Shown here: positions 23,145 to 34,926 of the stretch, piece after piece
Layout of the letters: each line of letters begins with the position of its first letter
Numbering within the stretch: the stretch's first letter is position 1
NCBI RefSeq assembly: GCF_039908635.1
Contig: NZ_CP150918.1
Coordinates: 4,728,001-4,792,000, forward strand
From: Pseudomonas purpurea
GTDB lineage: Bacteria; Pseudomonadota; Gammaproteobacteria; Pseudomonadales; Pseudomonadaceae
DNA: 64,000 bases
Direction of reading: 5' to 3'
Notes under the pieces: generated by a model
The model's database searches: none
Seen by the model: the letters and a program-made list of their open reading frames with translations, nothing else
Told to the model about the DNA's origin: nothing
Position numbers and translations under genes: made by a program

Positions 23145-24207
23145 GGGCCACCTCCAGGCAGGTATCGACCACATTACGGGTGGCATCGGGTTTGGCCAGG
23201 CGGCGCGCGGCGCCAGCCATATCGTTGAGTCGTTGTGGCTGCATCAAGACCTCTGTCAGGCGTGCAGCGAGATCCGCTGCGCCAGTCGTTCTTTGCGGCA
23301 TCAGGAAGGCAGCGCCCTCCTGTGCCAAATAATCGGCGTTGCGGGTCTGGTGATCGTCGATCGCGTGGGGCAAAGGCACCAGCATCGAGGGCAGACCAGC
23401 GGCGGCCAGTTCACTGACGGTCAGCGCGCCTGCGCGACAAACCACCAGGTCGGCCCAGCCATAGGCGTGGGCCATGTCTTTGATGAAAGGCTGCACCTGC
23501 GCCTCGACACCGGCAGCGCGGTAACGCTCAGCAGTCACTTCATCGTGGTGTTTGCCGGCCTGATGAAACACTTCCGGGCGCAGGTCGGGGGCGACCAGCG
23601 ACAGGGCTTCAGGCAGCAACTTGTTCAACGGCTCTGCGCCCAGGCTTCCGCCCAGGATCAGCAAACGCGCCTTGCGTCCGGCCAGGGCCTGACGCGGTGT
23701 CTCGAGGAACAGCTCGGTGCGTACCGGATTCCCGGTGGTACGCCGACCGTCCGACAGGGTAAAGGTGTCGGGGAACGCTTCACAGACTCGGGCGGCCAAC
23801 GGCACCAGCAACCGATTAGCGGTACCCGCCACCGCGTTCTGCTCGTGAACGATCACCGGCACGCCCGCCAGTTTCGCGGCCACGCCACCGGGGCCGGTCA
23901 CATAACCGCCAAAGCCCAGCACGCAAACTGGCTTCAACTGGCGAATGACCGCCCGCGCCTGCCAGATCGACTTGAGCAGCATGAACGGCGCCTTGAGCAG
24001 CGACAGCTTGCTCTTGCCGCGCAGACCGCTGGCATTGATCCGGTGCAACGGCAGACCCGCCGCCGGAACCAGTTCGTTTTCGATGCCGCGTGGCGTCCCG
24101 AGCCAGTGCACGGTGTAACCGCGCGCCTGAAACTCGCGGGCACAGGCCAGCGCCGGGAACACGTGGCCACCGGTGCCGCCGGCCATGATCAGCACGTTAG
24201 CGCCCAT
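23137..24207 (-). CDS. murG: Undecaprenyl-PP-MurNAc-pentapeptide GlcNAc transferase
   Basis: This 356-residue GT28 glycosyltransferase converts lipid I to lipid II at the inner face of the membrane. It has the N-terminal glycine loop [14 protein letters not shown], a second Gly loop ([12 protein letters not shown]) and the UDP-GlcNAc site around [18 protein letters not shown]. The ATG at 24207 places [15 protein letters not shown] at the start as in other MurG proteins. It overlaps ftsW by 11 bases. Confidence 0.96.
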
Positions 24208-25414
24208 GGGGTGGCTCCTCGGCAAAATCGCTTTCCTTGAATTCCATCTCTTCGCTGCCCAGGTGAGTTCGACTTTCCCACTCGATACGCAACAACAGGC
24301 CCAGGCACGCAGAACAGATCACCAGGGAACTGCCGCCGTAGCTGAGGAACGGCAAGGTCAGCCCTTTGGTCGGCAGCAAACCGACGTTCACCCCGATGTT
24401 GATCAGGAACTGGCCGATCCACAGGAATGACAAGCCGTACGCGATGTAGGCGGCGAAAAATTGCTTGGCTTTCTCGGCCCAATAACCGATGTACATGCCA
24501 CGAATACAGACAAAGACGAACAGCGCCACCGTGCACATGGAACCCACGGCACCCAGCTCTTCGGCCAGGACCGAGAACACGAAGTCGGTGTGAGCCTCCG
24601 GCAGGTAAAACTGTTTCTGCACGCTGTTGCCCAGGCCTACGCCCAGCCATTCGCCGCGACCAAAAGCGATCAACGCTTGAGACAACTGATAGCCGGCACC
24701 GAACTGGTCAGCCCACGGATCCGCAAAGTTGGTCAAGCGCGCCATTCGATACGGCTGCACCTGAATCAACAACACCACCGCCGCAACCGCAAGGACAACC
24801 ATCAAGGAAAACCGGAACAGCCCGACCCCGCCGAGGAACAGCATTGCCGCAGCAGCCCCCATCATCACAACGGTGGCACCGAAGTCCGGTTCCATCAGCA
24901 ACAGACCCGCCATCGGCAGCAGAACGATGAACGGCTTGAAGAAGCCCATCCAGCTTTCGCGCACTTCTTTCTGGCGACGCACCAGATAACCGGCGAGGTA
25001 GATCACCACGAACACCTTGGCGATCTCGGAAGGCTGAACGTTGAAGAAACTGAAACCGATCCAGCGCATCGAACCGTTCACTTCACGGCCGATCCCCGGA
25101 GTGATCACCATCACCAGCAAACCGAACGCACCAATCAGCATCATCCAGCCCAGGCGTTGCCAGGTGGCGATCGGAATCATCATGGTGACGATGCAGGCTC
25201 CCAGGCCCAGCACTATGTAGATAAGGTGGCGAATCATGTAGTACAGCGCGCTGCCCGACTGCGCCGCCGCCACTTCGGTCGAGGCCGATGCAATCATGAC
25301 CAGCCCGAGGCCGAGCAATGCCAGGCAGCCAGCGAGCATCGGGAAGTCGAGGTCGATACCACGCCCGGTGATGAGCGGCGAAGGATACGGCTTGATGATG
25401 TTTCTCAGGCTCAT
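24197..25414 (-). CDS. ftsW: Lipid II polymerase FtsW (SEDS glycosyltransferase)
   Basis: This 405-residue SEDS protein has about ten hydrophobic segments, the first near residues 20-40, and the family motifs GSMRWIGFSFFNVQPSEIAK and the QAHTDFVFSVLAEELG-type loop (here EAHTDFVFSVLAEELG). With FtsI it makes septal peptidoglycan. The ATG at 25414 overlaps the murD stop (ATGA). The longer open frame lies inside murD and is discarded. Confidence 0.96.
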   Translation of the reverse strand: MSLRNIIKPYPSPLITGRGIDLDFPMLAGCLALLGLGLVMIASASTEVAAAQSGSALYYMIRHLIYIVLGLGACIVTMMIPIATWQRLGWMMLIGAFGLLVMVITPGIGREVNGSMRWIGFSFFNVQPSEIAKVFVVIYLAGYLVRRQKEVRESWMGFFKPFIVLLPMAGLLLMEPDFGATVVMMGAAAAMLFLGGVGLFRFSLMVVLAVAAVVLLIQVQPYRMARLTNFADPWADQFGAGYQLSQALIAFGRGEWLGVGLGNSVQKQFYLPEAHTDFVFSVLAEELGAVGSMCTVALFVFVCIRGMYIGYWAEKAKQFFAAYIAYGLSFLWIGQFLINIGVNVGLLPTKGLTLPFLSYGGSSLVICSACLGLLLRIEWESRTHLGSEEMEFKESDFAEEPPHGR

Positions 25415-26757
25415 GCCAGGTCCTCCACAGCGCGGACGAACTGGTGACCACGTTCTTCGTAGTTCTTGAACATGTCGAAACTGGCGCACGCCGGCGACAG
25501 CAACACGGCATCGCCCGGCTCGGCGAGAGCCCGGCATTGCTCGACTGCTTCATCCAGGGAATTGACGCGAATCAGCGGTACGGCATCGCCGATGGCCTGG
25601 CCAATCAACCCGGAGTCACGGCCCATCAACACCACGGCACGGCAGTTGGCCGCGACCGGGCCCCGCAGATCCTTGAACTCGGCACCCTTGCCATCGCCGC
25701 CAGCGATCAGCACGAGCTTGCCGTCGATGTCCGCCCCCAGGCCTTCGATGGCGGCCAGTGCGGCGCCCACGTTGGTGGCTTTGGAATCGTTGTAGTAACT
25801 GACGCCGTCCAGGTCACGAACCCACTGACAACGGTGCTCAAGCCCGGCGAAGGTCCGCAGGCTTGAGAGCATGGCGTCGAACGGCAGGCCGACGGCGTGC
25901 CCCAATGCCAACGCCGCCAGGGCGTTGGACTGGTTGTGGGCGCCGCGGACTTTCAATTCGCGCACCGGCATCAGGTTCTGGAATTCGAAGGCCAGGTACT
26001 TCTCGCCGTCTTCTTCACGCAGACCAAAGGCCTTGAAATCCGGTTTGCTCAGGCCGAACGTCCAGCACGGCAAGCCTTCGCTCATCAGCGGACGGCTCAA
26101 GGCGTCCTGACGGTTGACCACCACCTGTTTCGCCCCTCGGAAAATCCGGTGCTTGGCCAGGTGATAAGCCGGCAGACCGCTGTAGCGATCCATATGGTCT
26201 TCGCTGACATTGAGCACGGTGGCCACTTCGGCGCCGAGGTGATCGGTGGTTTCTAGCTGGAAGCTCGAGAGCTCCATCACGTACAACTCGACGTCATCGC
26301 TGAGCAGGTCCAGCGCCGGCGTACCGAGGTTACCGCCCACGGCGACACGCTTGCCCGCCGCAGCGGCCATTTCGCCGACCAGGGTGGTCACGGTGCTTTT
26401 CGCATTGGAACCGCTGATGGCAATGATCGGCGCTTTCGCGTTACGCGCGAACAGCTCGATGTCGCCGGACAGCTTCACGCCACGGGCCGCGGCCGCTTGC
26501 AGGGCCGGTGTCGCCAACGCCAGGCCTGGGCTCACGTAGAGCTCATCGGCGCGGCAGAGAAACTCGACGTCCAGCTCGCCACAACGCACTTCCACGTGCG
26601 GGTAATCGCGGCGCAGCGTGACCAGCTCCGGCGGATTTTCCCGCGTATCGGCAACGGCAAAGGACACGCCCCGGTTCGCCAGGAAGCGAACCAGTGACAT
26701 GCCGCTCTTGCCGAGGCCGACAACGATGCGGAAGTGGTCAGAAGCGATCAGAGACAC
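25411..26757 (-). CDS. murD: UDP-MurNAc-L-Ala-D-glutamate ligase
   Basis: MurD adds D-Glu; 448 residues, GTG start. The N-terminal Rossmann part (VVGLGKSGMSLVRFL) and the C-terminal KDLRGP region are normal. The ATP loop reads ISGSNAKSTVTTLVG, with Ala where most Mur ligases have Gly before Lys-Ser. It follows mraY by five bases and overlaps ftsW. Confidence 0.96.
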   Translation of the reverse strand: MSLIASDHFRIVVGLGKSGMSLVRFLANRGVSFAVADTRENPPELVTLRRDYPHVEVRCGELDVEFLCRADELYVSPGLALATPALQAAAARGVKLSGDIELFARNAKAPIIAISGSNAKSTVTTLVGEMAAAAGKRVAVGGNLGTPALDLLSDDVELYVMELSSFQLETTDHLGAEVATVLNVSEDHMDRYSGLPAYHLAKHRIFRGAKQVVVNRQDALSRPLMSEGLPCWTFGLSKPDFKAFGLREEDGEKYLAFEFQNLMPVRELKVRGAHNQSNALAALALGHAVGLPFDAMLSSLRTFAGLEHRCQWVRDLDGVSYYNDSKATNVGAALAAIEGLGADIDGKLVLIAGGDGKGAEFKDLRGPVAANCRAVVLMGRDSGLIGQAIGDAVPLIRVNSLDEAVEQCRALAEPGDAVLLSPACASFDMFKNYEERGHQFVRAVEDLA

Positions 26758-26762
26758 TCGTT

Positions 26763-27845
26763 CTACCTCAGCTTCAGGGTGGCAAGGCCGACCAACACGA
26801 GAATCACGGTGATGATCCAGAAACGGACGATCACGCGCGGCTCGGGCCAGCCCTTGAGTTCAAAGTGGTGGTGAATCGGTGCCATGCGGAACACACGGCG
26901 ACCGGTCAGCTTAAAGGAAGCGACCTGAATGACCACTGACAGGGTCTCCATCACGAACACGCCGCCCATGATGAACAGAACGATTTCCTGACGAACGATC
27001 ACTGCAATGGTGCCCAGGGCCGCGCCCAGCGCCAGTGCACCGACGTCGCCCATGAACACTTGGGCCGGGTAGGTGTTGAACCAGAGGAACCCCAGACCGG
27101 CGCCGATCAACGCGCCGCAGAAGACGATCAACTCGCCTGCGCCCGGTACGTAAGGAATCAGCAGGTATTCGGCAAATTTCACGTTACCCGACAGGTAGCA
27201 GAAGATCCCCAGTGCGCCGCCGACCATCACGGTTGGCATGATCGCCAGGCCGTCGAGGCCGTCGGTCAGGTTGACCGCGTTGCTGGTGCCGACGATCACG
27301 AAGTAGGTCAGGACGATGAAGCCCAGGCCCAGCGGAATGCTGTAATCCTTGAGCATCGGCAGGATCAGCGTGGTTTCGGCCGGGGTTTGCGCCGTCATGT
27401 ACAGGAAGATCGCCGCGCCGAGGCCGAACACCGATTGCCAGAAATACTTCCAGCGGCTCGGAAGGCCACGGGAGTTTTTCTCGATCACTTTGCGGTAGTC
27501 GTCGACCCAGCCAATGGCGCCGAACAACAGGGTTACCAGCAACACCACCCAGACGTAGCGGTTGTGCAGGTCAGCCCAGAGCAAAGTGCTGACGCCGATG
27601 GCGGAAAGAATCAGCGCGCCACCCATGGTTGGGGTGCCCGATTTGGAAAGGTGCGATTGCGGGCCGTCGTTACGCACCGACTGACCGATCTGACGATTTT
27701 GCAGGGTGCGGATCATCCACGGGCCCAGGCACAGCGACAACGACAACGCGGTCAGTACGCCAAGAATCCCGCGCAGGGTCAGGTACTGGAAGACCGCGAA
27801 GCCTTTGTAGAACTGTTGCAGATACTCCGCTAGCAGCAGCAGCAT
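26763..27845 (-). CDS. mraY: Phospho-MurNAc-pentapeptide translocase MraY
   Basis: This 360-residue polytopic enzyme transfers phospho-MurNAc-pentapeptide to undecaprenyl phosphate, giving lipid I. The motifs GTPTMGGAL, the [13 protein letters not shown]g-binding site, [18 protein letters not shown] and the [12 protein letters not shown] loop are present. The ATG at 27845 shares one base with the murF stop (TAATG), a tight translational coupling; the longer open frame to 27872 is not used. Confidence 0.97.
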   Translation of the reverse strand: MLLLLAEYLQQFYKGFAVFQYLTLRGILGVLTALSLSLCLGPWMIRTLQNRQIGQSVRNDGPQSHLSKSGTPTMGGALILSAIGVSTLLWADLHNRYVWVVLLVTLLFGAIGWVDDYRKVIEKNSRGLPSRWKYFWQSVFGLGAAIFLYMTAQTPAETTLILPMLKDYSIPLGLGFIVLTYFVIVGTSNAVNLTDGLDGLAIMPTVMVGGALGIFCYLSGNVKFAEYLLIPYVPGAGELIVFCGALIGAGLGFLWFNTYPAQVFMGDVGALALGAALGTIAVIVRQEIVLFIMGGVFVMETLSVVIQVASFKLTGRRVFRMAPIHHHFELKGWPEPRVIVRFWIITVILVLVGLATLKLR

Positions 27846-29212
27846 TAATGTTTCTCCCCGCTCGAACCGCACAATGCCGCGACGACGTTTTCCATCGCCG
27901 CGCTGCGCGAGCCCTTGATCAAAATAGTGGTGTTTGTTGCGTGCTCGGCGCTCAGCGCCGCGATCAGATCAGCCTGATTGGCGAAGTGATGAGCGTGTTC
28001 ACCGAAGGCCGTGACGGCATGCGCCATCATCGGACCCACTGCGTAAAGCGCGAAAACCTTGCCGCGGGCATACTCGCCCACTTCGCGGTGCCCCTGCTCC
28101 GCCCACTCGCCCAACTCGCCGATATCTCCGAGCACCAGGACGGTGCGGCCGGAAAAGCCGGCGAGTATATCAACGGCGGCGCACATTGAGGTGGGGTTCG
28201 CGTTGTAAGTGTCATCAATTACACGCAAGCCGCTGGTCGCCAATTGGGCGACGGCACGGCCCTTGACCGGTTGCACGGCATTCAGGCCCGCGACGATGCC
28301 GAACAACGACACGCCCAAGGCATGAGCGGCAGCGGCGGCGGCCATCGCATTGGCGACGTTATGGGTACCGAGCAGGTTCAATTGAACCCGTTCCACACCT
28401 TCAGGATTGTGCAGATTGAATGCCGGGCAACCGCGAGCATCGCGGTCAAGATCGCTGGCATGGAAGTCGGCGCTTGGGTTGTTCAGGGCGAAGGTCAGCA
28501 CTTTGCGACCAGCAGCGCGGGCCTTCCAGATGCCGAACGCCTTGTCGTCGAGATTGAGAACGGCGATGCCATCGGCATCCAGCCCTTCGAGAATCTCGCC
28601 CTTGGCTTCAACGATTTTTTCCGGCCCGCCGAACTCGCCGACGTGGGCGGTTCCGGCGTTGTTGATCACGGCCACATGCGGCTTGGTCATGCTGACGGTG
28701 TAGGCGATCTCGCCGATACGCGAAGCACCGAGTTCGATGACAGCAGCGGTGTGTTCGGCCGCCAGTTCGAGCAGCGTCAGCGGTACACCGAGGTCGTTGT
28801 TCAGGTTGCCACGGGTCGCCAGCACCGGCCCGCGCGTGCGCAGGATGCTCGCGAGCATTTCCTTGACGGTGGTCTTGCCGCTGGAACCGGTAATCGCCGC
28901 CACCGGATTCGAATAGGCCGCACGGTTCAGCGCGCCGAGTTCGCCCAAGGCCTGACGGGTATCTTTTACCAGCAGTTGCGGCAATGTGCTGTTCGCCACT
29001 TCACGCTCGACCAGGGCTGCGACCGCGCCTTTGGCGGCCACGTCGTTCAGGTAGTCATGACCGTCGAAACGTGGTCCGGTCAGGGCAACAAACAGCTGGC
29101 CTGGCTTGATAGCCCGGCTGTCGATGCTCACGCCATCGAAACGGCTATCGGCGGCGAGTACACGACCGGCCAACGGACCTGCCACATCACTCAGCAACAG
29201 GGCCTTAAGCAT
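27845..29212 (-). CDS. murF: UDP-MurNAc-tripeptide-D-Ala-D-Ala ligase
   Basis: This 455-residue Mur ligase adds the D-Ala-D-Ala made by DdlB. It has the ATP loop [14 protein letters not shown], the ligase signature [13 protein letters not shown] and [13 protein letters not shown] in the C-terminal domain. It overlaps murE by eight bases and mraY by one. Confidence 0.96.
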   Translation of the reverse strand: MLKALLLSDVAGPLAGRVLAADSRFDGVSIDSRAIKPGQLFVALTGPRFDGHDYLNDVAAKGAVAALVEREVANSTLPQLLVKDTRQALGELGALNRAAYSNPVAAITGSSGKTTVKEMLASILRTRGPVLATRGNLNNDLGVPLTLLELAAEHTAAVIELGASRIGEIAYTVSMTKPHVAVINNAGTAHVGEFGGPEKIVEAKGEILEGLDADGIAVLNLDDKAFGIWKARAAGRKVLTFALNNPSADFHASDLDRDARGCPAFNLHNPEGVERVQLNLLGTHNVANAMAAAAAAHALGVSLFGIVAGLNAVQPVKGRAVAQLATSGLRVIDDTYNANPTSMCAAVDILAGFSGRTVLVLGDIGELGEWAEQGHREVGEYARGKVFALYAVGPMMAHAVTAFGEHAHHFANQADLIAALSAEHATNTTILIKGSRSAAMENVVAALCGSSGEKH

Positions 29213-30667
29213 GGGCCACCTCCCAGGCGGTCAAGGCACGATCGGCCTCCACCAGGTCGGAGAAATCATGGCGTTCGCCGTTGATTTCCTGATAGTCCTC
29301 GTGACCTTTGCCCGCGAGAACGATCACATCATCCGCCGACGCACTGGCGATCAACTGGGCAATCGCCTGACCACGGCCGGCGACGAAACGAACGTTATCC
29401 ACAGCCGTGAAACCGGCGCGGATGTCGTCGAAGATGCGTGCAGGGTCTTCGGTGCGCGGGTTGTCGTCGGTGACCAGAACGCCATCGGCCAGGCGCTCTA
29501 CCACTTCGGCCATCAGCGGACGCTTGCCGCGATCGCGATCACCGCCACACCCGAACAGGCAGAGCAACTTGCCCTTGGCGTGCGGACGCAGAGCGGTCAG
29601 GACTTTTTCCAGGGCATCCGGGGTATGGGCGTAATCGACCACCACCAGCGGTTGAGAACCGCCGCCCAGGCGCTGCATGCGACCGGCCGGACCTTCGAGC
29701 TTCGGCAGCACGCGCAGGATTTCATCCAGCGCGTAGTCCAGCCCCAGCAAGGCGCCGACAGCCGCCAGCACGTTGCTCAGGTTGAAGCGCCCCAGCAAGG
29801 TACTGCGCAAATGGTGCTCGCCTTGAGGCGTGACCAATGTGGCGCGCACGCCTTCATCGTCGAACTGAGCCTCACGGCAGTACAGGTAAGCGCTGGCATC
29901 TTCCAGGCTGTAGGTAATCAGTCGAGACTCGCGTTTTTCGGCAGCCAGTTGGCGACCGAACTCGTCGTCAAGGTTGATGACACGGCACTTGAGGTCATTC
30001 CAGGCGAACAGCTTGGCCTTGGCGTCGCCGTAGGCCTGCATGGTGCCGTGGTAGTCCAGATGATCGCGGGACAGATTGGTCAGCACCGCCACATCGAAGG
30101 CCAGCGCGGTAACGCGGCCCTGATCCAGACCGTGGGACGATACTTCCATGGCCACGGCTTTGGCGCCGGCCTTTTTCAGGTCGCCGAGGGTGGCTTGCAC
30201 CGCAATCGGGTTGGGCGTGGTGTGCAGGCCGCTTTGCAGCGCGCCGTAGAAACCGGTGCCCAGGGTGCCGACGATACCGCAGTGCTGACCCAGCAGGTCC
30301 AGTGCCTGCGCAACCAATTGGGTCACGCTGGTTTTGCCGTTGGTGCCGGTCACGCCGACCAGATTCAGGTGGCGGCTCGGGTCGCCGTAAAAACGCCCGG
30401 CGATGTCCGACAGTTGCTCGGCCAGGCCCTTGACCGGGATCAGCGGCACGTCAGTAATCGGCAGCACCGTCACGCCTTCGACTTCGTAAGCCACGGCGGC
30501 TGCGCCACGCTGCAAGGCATCGGCGATGTGCGCGCGACCATCGAGTTTGCCGCCAGGAACGGCGAGAAACAGATCGCCAGCCCGCACGTTACGGCTGTCC
30601 AGGGTCAGCTCGCGAATCAGCAGATCACGACCAGCGTGGGCGAAAATCTTGTTCAGGCTCAGAGACA

Positions 30668-30668
<1 letters not shown>
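29205..30668 (-). CDS. murE: UDP-MurNAc-L-Ala-D-Glu-meso-DAP ligase
   Basis: This 487-residue enzyme adds the third peptide residue. The ATP loop VGVTGTNGKTSVTQL and the C-terminal DNPRTEDP are present. DNPR is the motif that selects meso-diaminopimelate rather than lysine, as expected for a Gram-negative wall. It shares one base with the ftsI stop (TGATG). Confidence 0.97.
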
Positions 30669-32696
<2,028 letters not shown>

Positions 32697-32700
<4 letters not shown>

Positions 32701-33644
32701 CGCAGCTTCTCCGCGACGCGCATGACGGCGCTACGGGAACGAGGGTTGGCTTTGAGTTCGGCATCGGAGGCCGTCTGCGCTTTGCCATGGACTTTGATTT
32801 TGGGTTCGAAAGCGACGTGTCGCACCGGCAGATTGCGCGGCAGGTTATCGGCTTCGCCTTTCACCAGCTTGCGCATGAACAGTTTGACGATGCGGTCTTC
32901 CAAGGAGTGAAAGCTGATGACCACCAGACGGCCACCAATCTCCAGGCATTCCATCGCGGCTTCAAGGCCGGTTTCCAGATCGCCCAGTTCGTTATTCACA
33001 TGAATACGCAGGCCCTGGAACGCACGGGTTGCCGGGTTCTTGCCCTTCTCCCACGCCGGGTTCGCAACTTTCAGGACTTCAGCCAGGTCGCCCGTACGCT
33101 CGAACGGCTTGATATCACGACGCTCGGCCACGGCGCGCGCCATACGACCGGAGAAACGCTCCTCACCGTATTCCTTGAACACACGGGCAATTTCTTCAAC
33201 GGGGGCGGTGTTGACGAATTCGGCAGCGCTGATCCCGCGAGACGGGTCCATGCGCATATCGAGCGGGCCGTCATTGAGAAAACTGAAGCCGCGCTCAGGG
33301 TCGTCGAGCTGTGGCGAAGAGACGCCCAGATCGAGCAGAACGCCGCTGACCTTGCCGGCCAGGCCGCGCTCGGCAACTTCCGAACCCAGCTCGGCAAAGC
33401 TGCGCTGCACAACGACAAAGCGGCCGTCTTCGGCCGCTAGCGTTTGCCCGGTGGCAATCGCCTGAGGATCTTTATCGAACCCCAGCAACCGTCCATCAGG
33501 ACCGAGCTGGCTGAGTATCAGGCGGCTATGTCCGCCGCGCCCGAATGTGCCATCCAGATAGCAACCATCAGGGCGTACAGCGAGAGCCTCGACGGCTTCG
33601 TCAAGCAGTACGGTGATGTGGTTAAAGCCGCTATCAATAGTCAC
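32697..33644 (-). CDS. rsmH: 16S rRNA (cytosine1402-N4)-methyltransferase
   Basis: This 315-residue SAM-dependent enzyme methylates N4 of C1402 in the ribosomal P site. It has the start [13 protein letters not shown], the SAM motif [14 protein letters not shown] and the signature [20 protein letters not shown]. RsmI, encoded on the other side of rnpB, modifies the ribose of the same nucleotide. GTG start, overlapping the mraZ stop by four bases. Confidence 0.96.
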
Positions 33645-34096
33645 AGGATCAAATCACGCAGTTCATCAGGCATGGCGCCCGGTTGTTGAATAGCAGCCAG
33701 GTCCGCAGCAGAAACCGCGTTCCAGGCATCCTCGTCCCACAATTGGAACTTGTTCAGTTGGCCTACCAACATCGCGTGCTTATCCAACTTGGCATAGTCG
33801 CGCAGACGTGGTGGAACCAGAAAACGACCACTGCCATCGAGCTCGAGGTCGACGGCGTTACCAATCAGCAAACGCTGCAAACGGCGGTTTTCTTCGCGAA
33901 GCGAAGGCAGTGCGCGCAGTTTGGTTTCAATCAGCTCCCACTCATCGAGCGGGTAAACACACAAACAAGGGTCAACAGCGTCGATCGTGACGATCAACTG
34001 CCCGGAACTTCGCGAAACGAGCTCGTCACGATACCGGCTCGGCATAGCGAGTCGGCCTTTTGCATCGAGACTGATAGCGTTGGCTCCGCGAAACAC
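33641..34096 (-). CDS. mraZ: Transcriptional regulator MraZ
   Basis: This 151-residue protein has two AbrB-like half domains, each with the DxxGR element ([17 protein letters not shown] near the start, [17 protein letters not shown] in the second half). MraZ oligomers bind phased direct repeats in the dcw leader and repress the operon. The GTG at 34096 is chosen because it starts [15 protein letters not shown] as in other MraZ proteins. A matching operator is visible at 34139-34164. Confidence 0.95.
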   Translation of the reverse strand: MFRGANAISLDAKGRLAMPSRYRDELVSRSSGQLIVTIDAVDPCLCVYPLDEWELIETKLRALPSLREENRRLQRLLIGNAVDLELDGSGRFLVPPRLRDYAKLDKHAMLVGQLNKFQLWDEDAWNAVSAADLAAIQQPGAMPDELRDLIL

Positions 34097-34138
34097 GTCT
34101 GCGTTTCTCCAAATATTAGCGTTTTACGCTCAAAAAAC

Positions 34139-34164
34139 CCACTTCATGCCACTTTCCGCCACTT
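34139..34164 (-). promoter_or_regulatory. MraZ-type operator: three phased AAGTGG repeats
   Basis: On the minus strand AAGTGG occurs three times at an exact 10-base period (plus-strand CCACTT at 34139, 34149 and 34159), immediately after the -10 hexamer and 40-70 bases before mraZ. E. coli MraZ is known to bind three phased TGGG-type repeats in the same position, so this is the likely autoregulatory site. The assignment is by position and periodicity. Confidence 0.7.
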
Positions 34165-34170
34165 GCGCAC

Positions 34171-34200
34171 ACTATAGGAATGCGCCCACTACACCGTCAA
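34171..34200 (-). promoter_or_regulatory. Sigma70 promoter of the dcw operon
   Basis: On the minus strand TTGACG (34200-34195) and TATAGT (34176-34171) are separated by 18 bases and point to mraZ, giving a leader of about 70 bases. A further AGTGGG lies in the spacer, out of phase with the downstream repeats. Confidence 0.75.
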
Positions 34201-34240
34201 GGCGCGGATTAAAGGAAAACCCTTACAGAACGGAGATTTA

Positions 34241-34499
34241 GGAGCGTAAGAGGAGGGGTAACGAGAATTTGGCGGAGGATTTTGCCCAATAACTTCAATC
34301 CACTCAGAAAGCTAGACTCAGAAGTTAAAGTAATTTGTTAAGAGTAAGATTTTTTCGGTATTACAAAAGCGCTTCTGCTAGTGATTCAAGCAGGGAGGGA
34401 AATGGCCACTATCTCGGTGCCACTGCCATGAGATCAAGCAAGTGGCCAATCAGTACTACGGGTGCTTCTGCCGATGATTCAGCAGCAGCGGAAAAAGGT
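34241..34499. other. Gene-free AT-rich stretch between rnpB 3' end and dcw promoter
   Basis: No convincing coding sequence. It contains two near-copies of GCTTCTGC-TGATTC-AGCAG at 34371-34393 and 34464-34486 and several GTGGCC/GGCCAC words. A minus-strand T run (plus AAAAA near 34493) directly follows the rnpB 3' end and could help termination of rnpB. Base composition is distinctly more AT-rich than the flanking genes. Confidence 0.5.
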
Positions 34500-34852
34500 G
34501 GAGAGTCGATCTGTAAGCCGGGTTCTGTCTTGAACAGTCATTCGTCTACGATGGCCATCACTGGACATCTTTAGCAACCTACCCGGTCCCAGCGCGGGCC
34601 ACGCCTTGGGACCCTATTTGGTCTTGCTCCAAGTGGGGTTTACCTAGCCACGAACTGTTGCCAGACGTGCGGTGCGCTCTTACCGCACCTTTTCACCCTT
34701 ACCGGCGCCGAAGCGCTTAGGCGGTTATTTTCTGTGGCACTTTCCGTAGGCTCACGCCTCCCAGGCATTACCTGGCACTTCGCCCTATGGAGCCCGGACT
34801 TTCCTCCCCCCCCTAATTTTCATAGAGGGCAGCGACTGTCCGATCGACTCTC
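34500..34852 (-). ncRNA. rnpB: RNase P RNA (M1 RNA), bacterial class A
   Basis: The ends pair: the 5' end reads GAGAGTCGATCGGACAGTCGC and the 3' end reads GGCTTACAGATCGACTCTC on the minus strand, forming P1. Universally conserved P4 parts are present at both sides (GAGGAAAGTCCGGGCTCCATA, starting near 34813, and ACAGAACCCGGCTTACAG near 34515), together with the GGTAAACCCC-type segment (near 34635). The length of about 353 nt is normal. RNase P matures tRNA 5' ends with RnpA, which is not in this window. The position between rsmI and mraZ matches Pseudomonas. Confidence 0.93.
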
Positions 34853-34860
34853 CGTCGCGA

Positions 34861-34889
34861 AGGTTAACGGCAGAGCGGCCGAAGAACAA
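34861..34889 (-). promoter_or_regulatory. Promoter of rnpB
   Basis: On the minus strand TTGTTC (34889-34884) and TAACCT (34866-34861) are 17 bases apart, ending about eight bases before the mature RNA 5' end. It overlaps a GCAGAGCGGC/GCCGCTCTGC inverted repeat (34870-34917) that may end rsmI transcription. Confidence 0.5.
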
Positions 34890-34926
34890 GCGCTAAAAGC
34901 CTTTTGCCGCTCTGCAACCCGCGTTG

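Noticed and set aside
23233..24240. Long plus-strand open frame (335 codons) opposite murG
   Set aside because: It lies entirely antisense to a motif-rich gene; long antisense frames are expected in GC-rich DNA, and the translation is low-complexity His/Gln/Arg with no domain.
34870..34917. Inverted repeat considered as a tRNA
   Set aside because: The arms GCAGAGCGGC/GCCGCTCTGC form a single long stem without D, anticodon or T arms; it overlaps the rnpB promoter and is better explained as a hairpin after rsmI.
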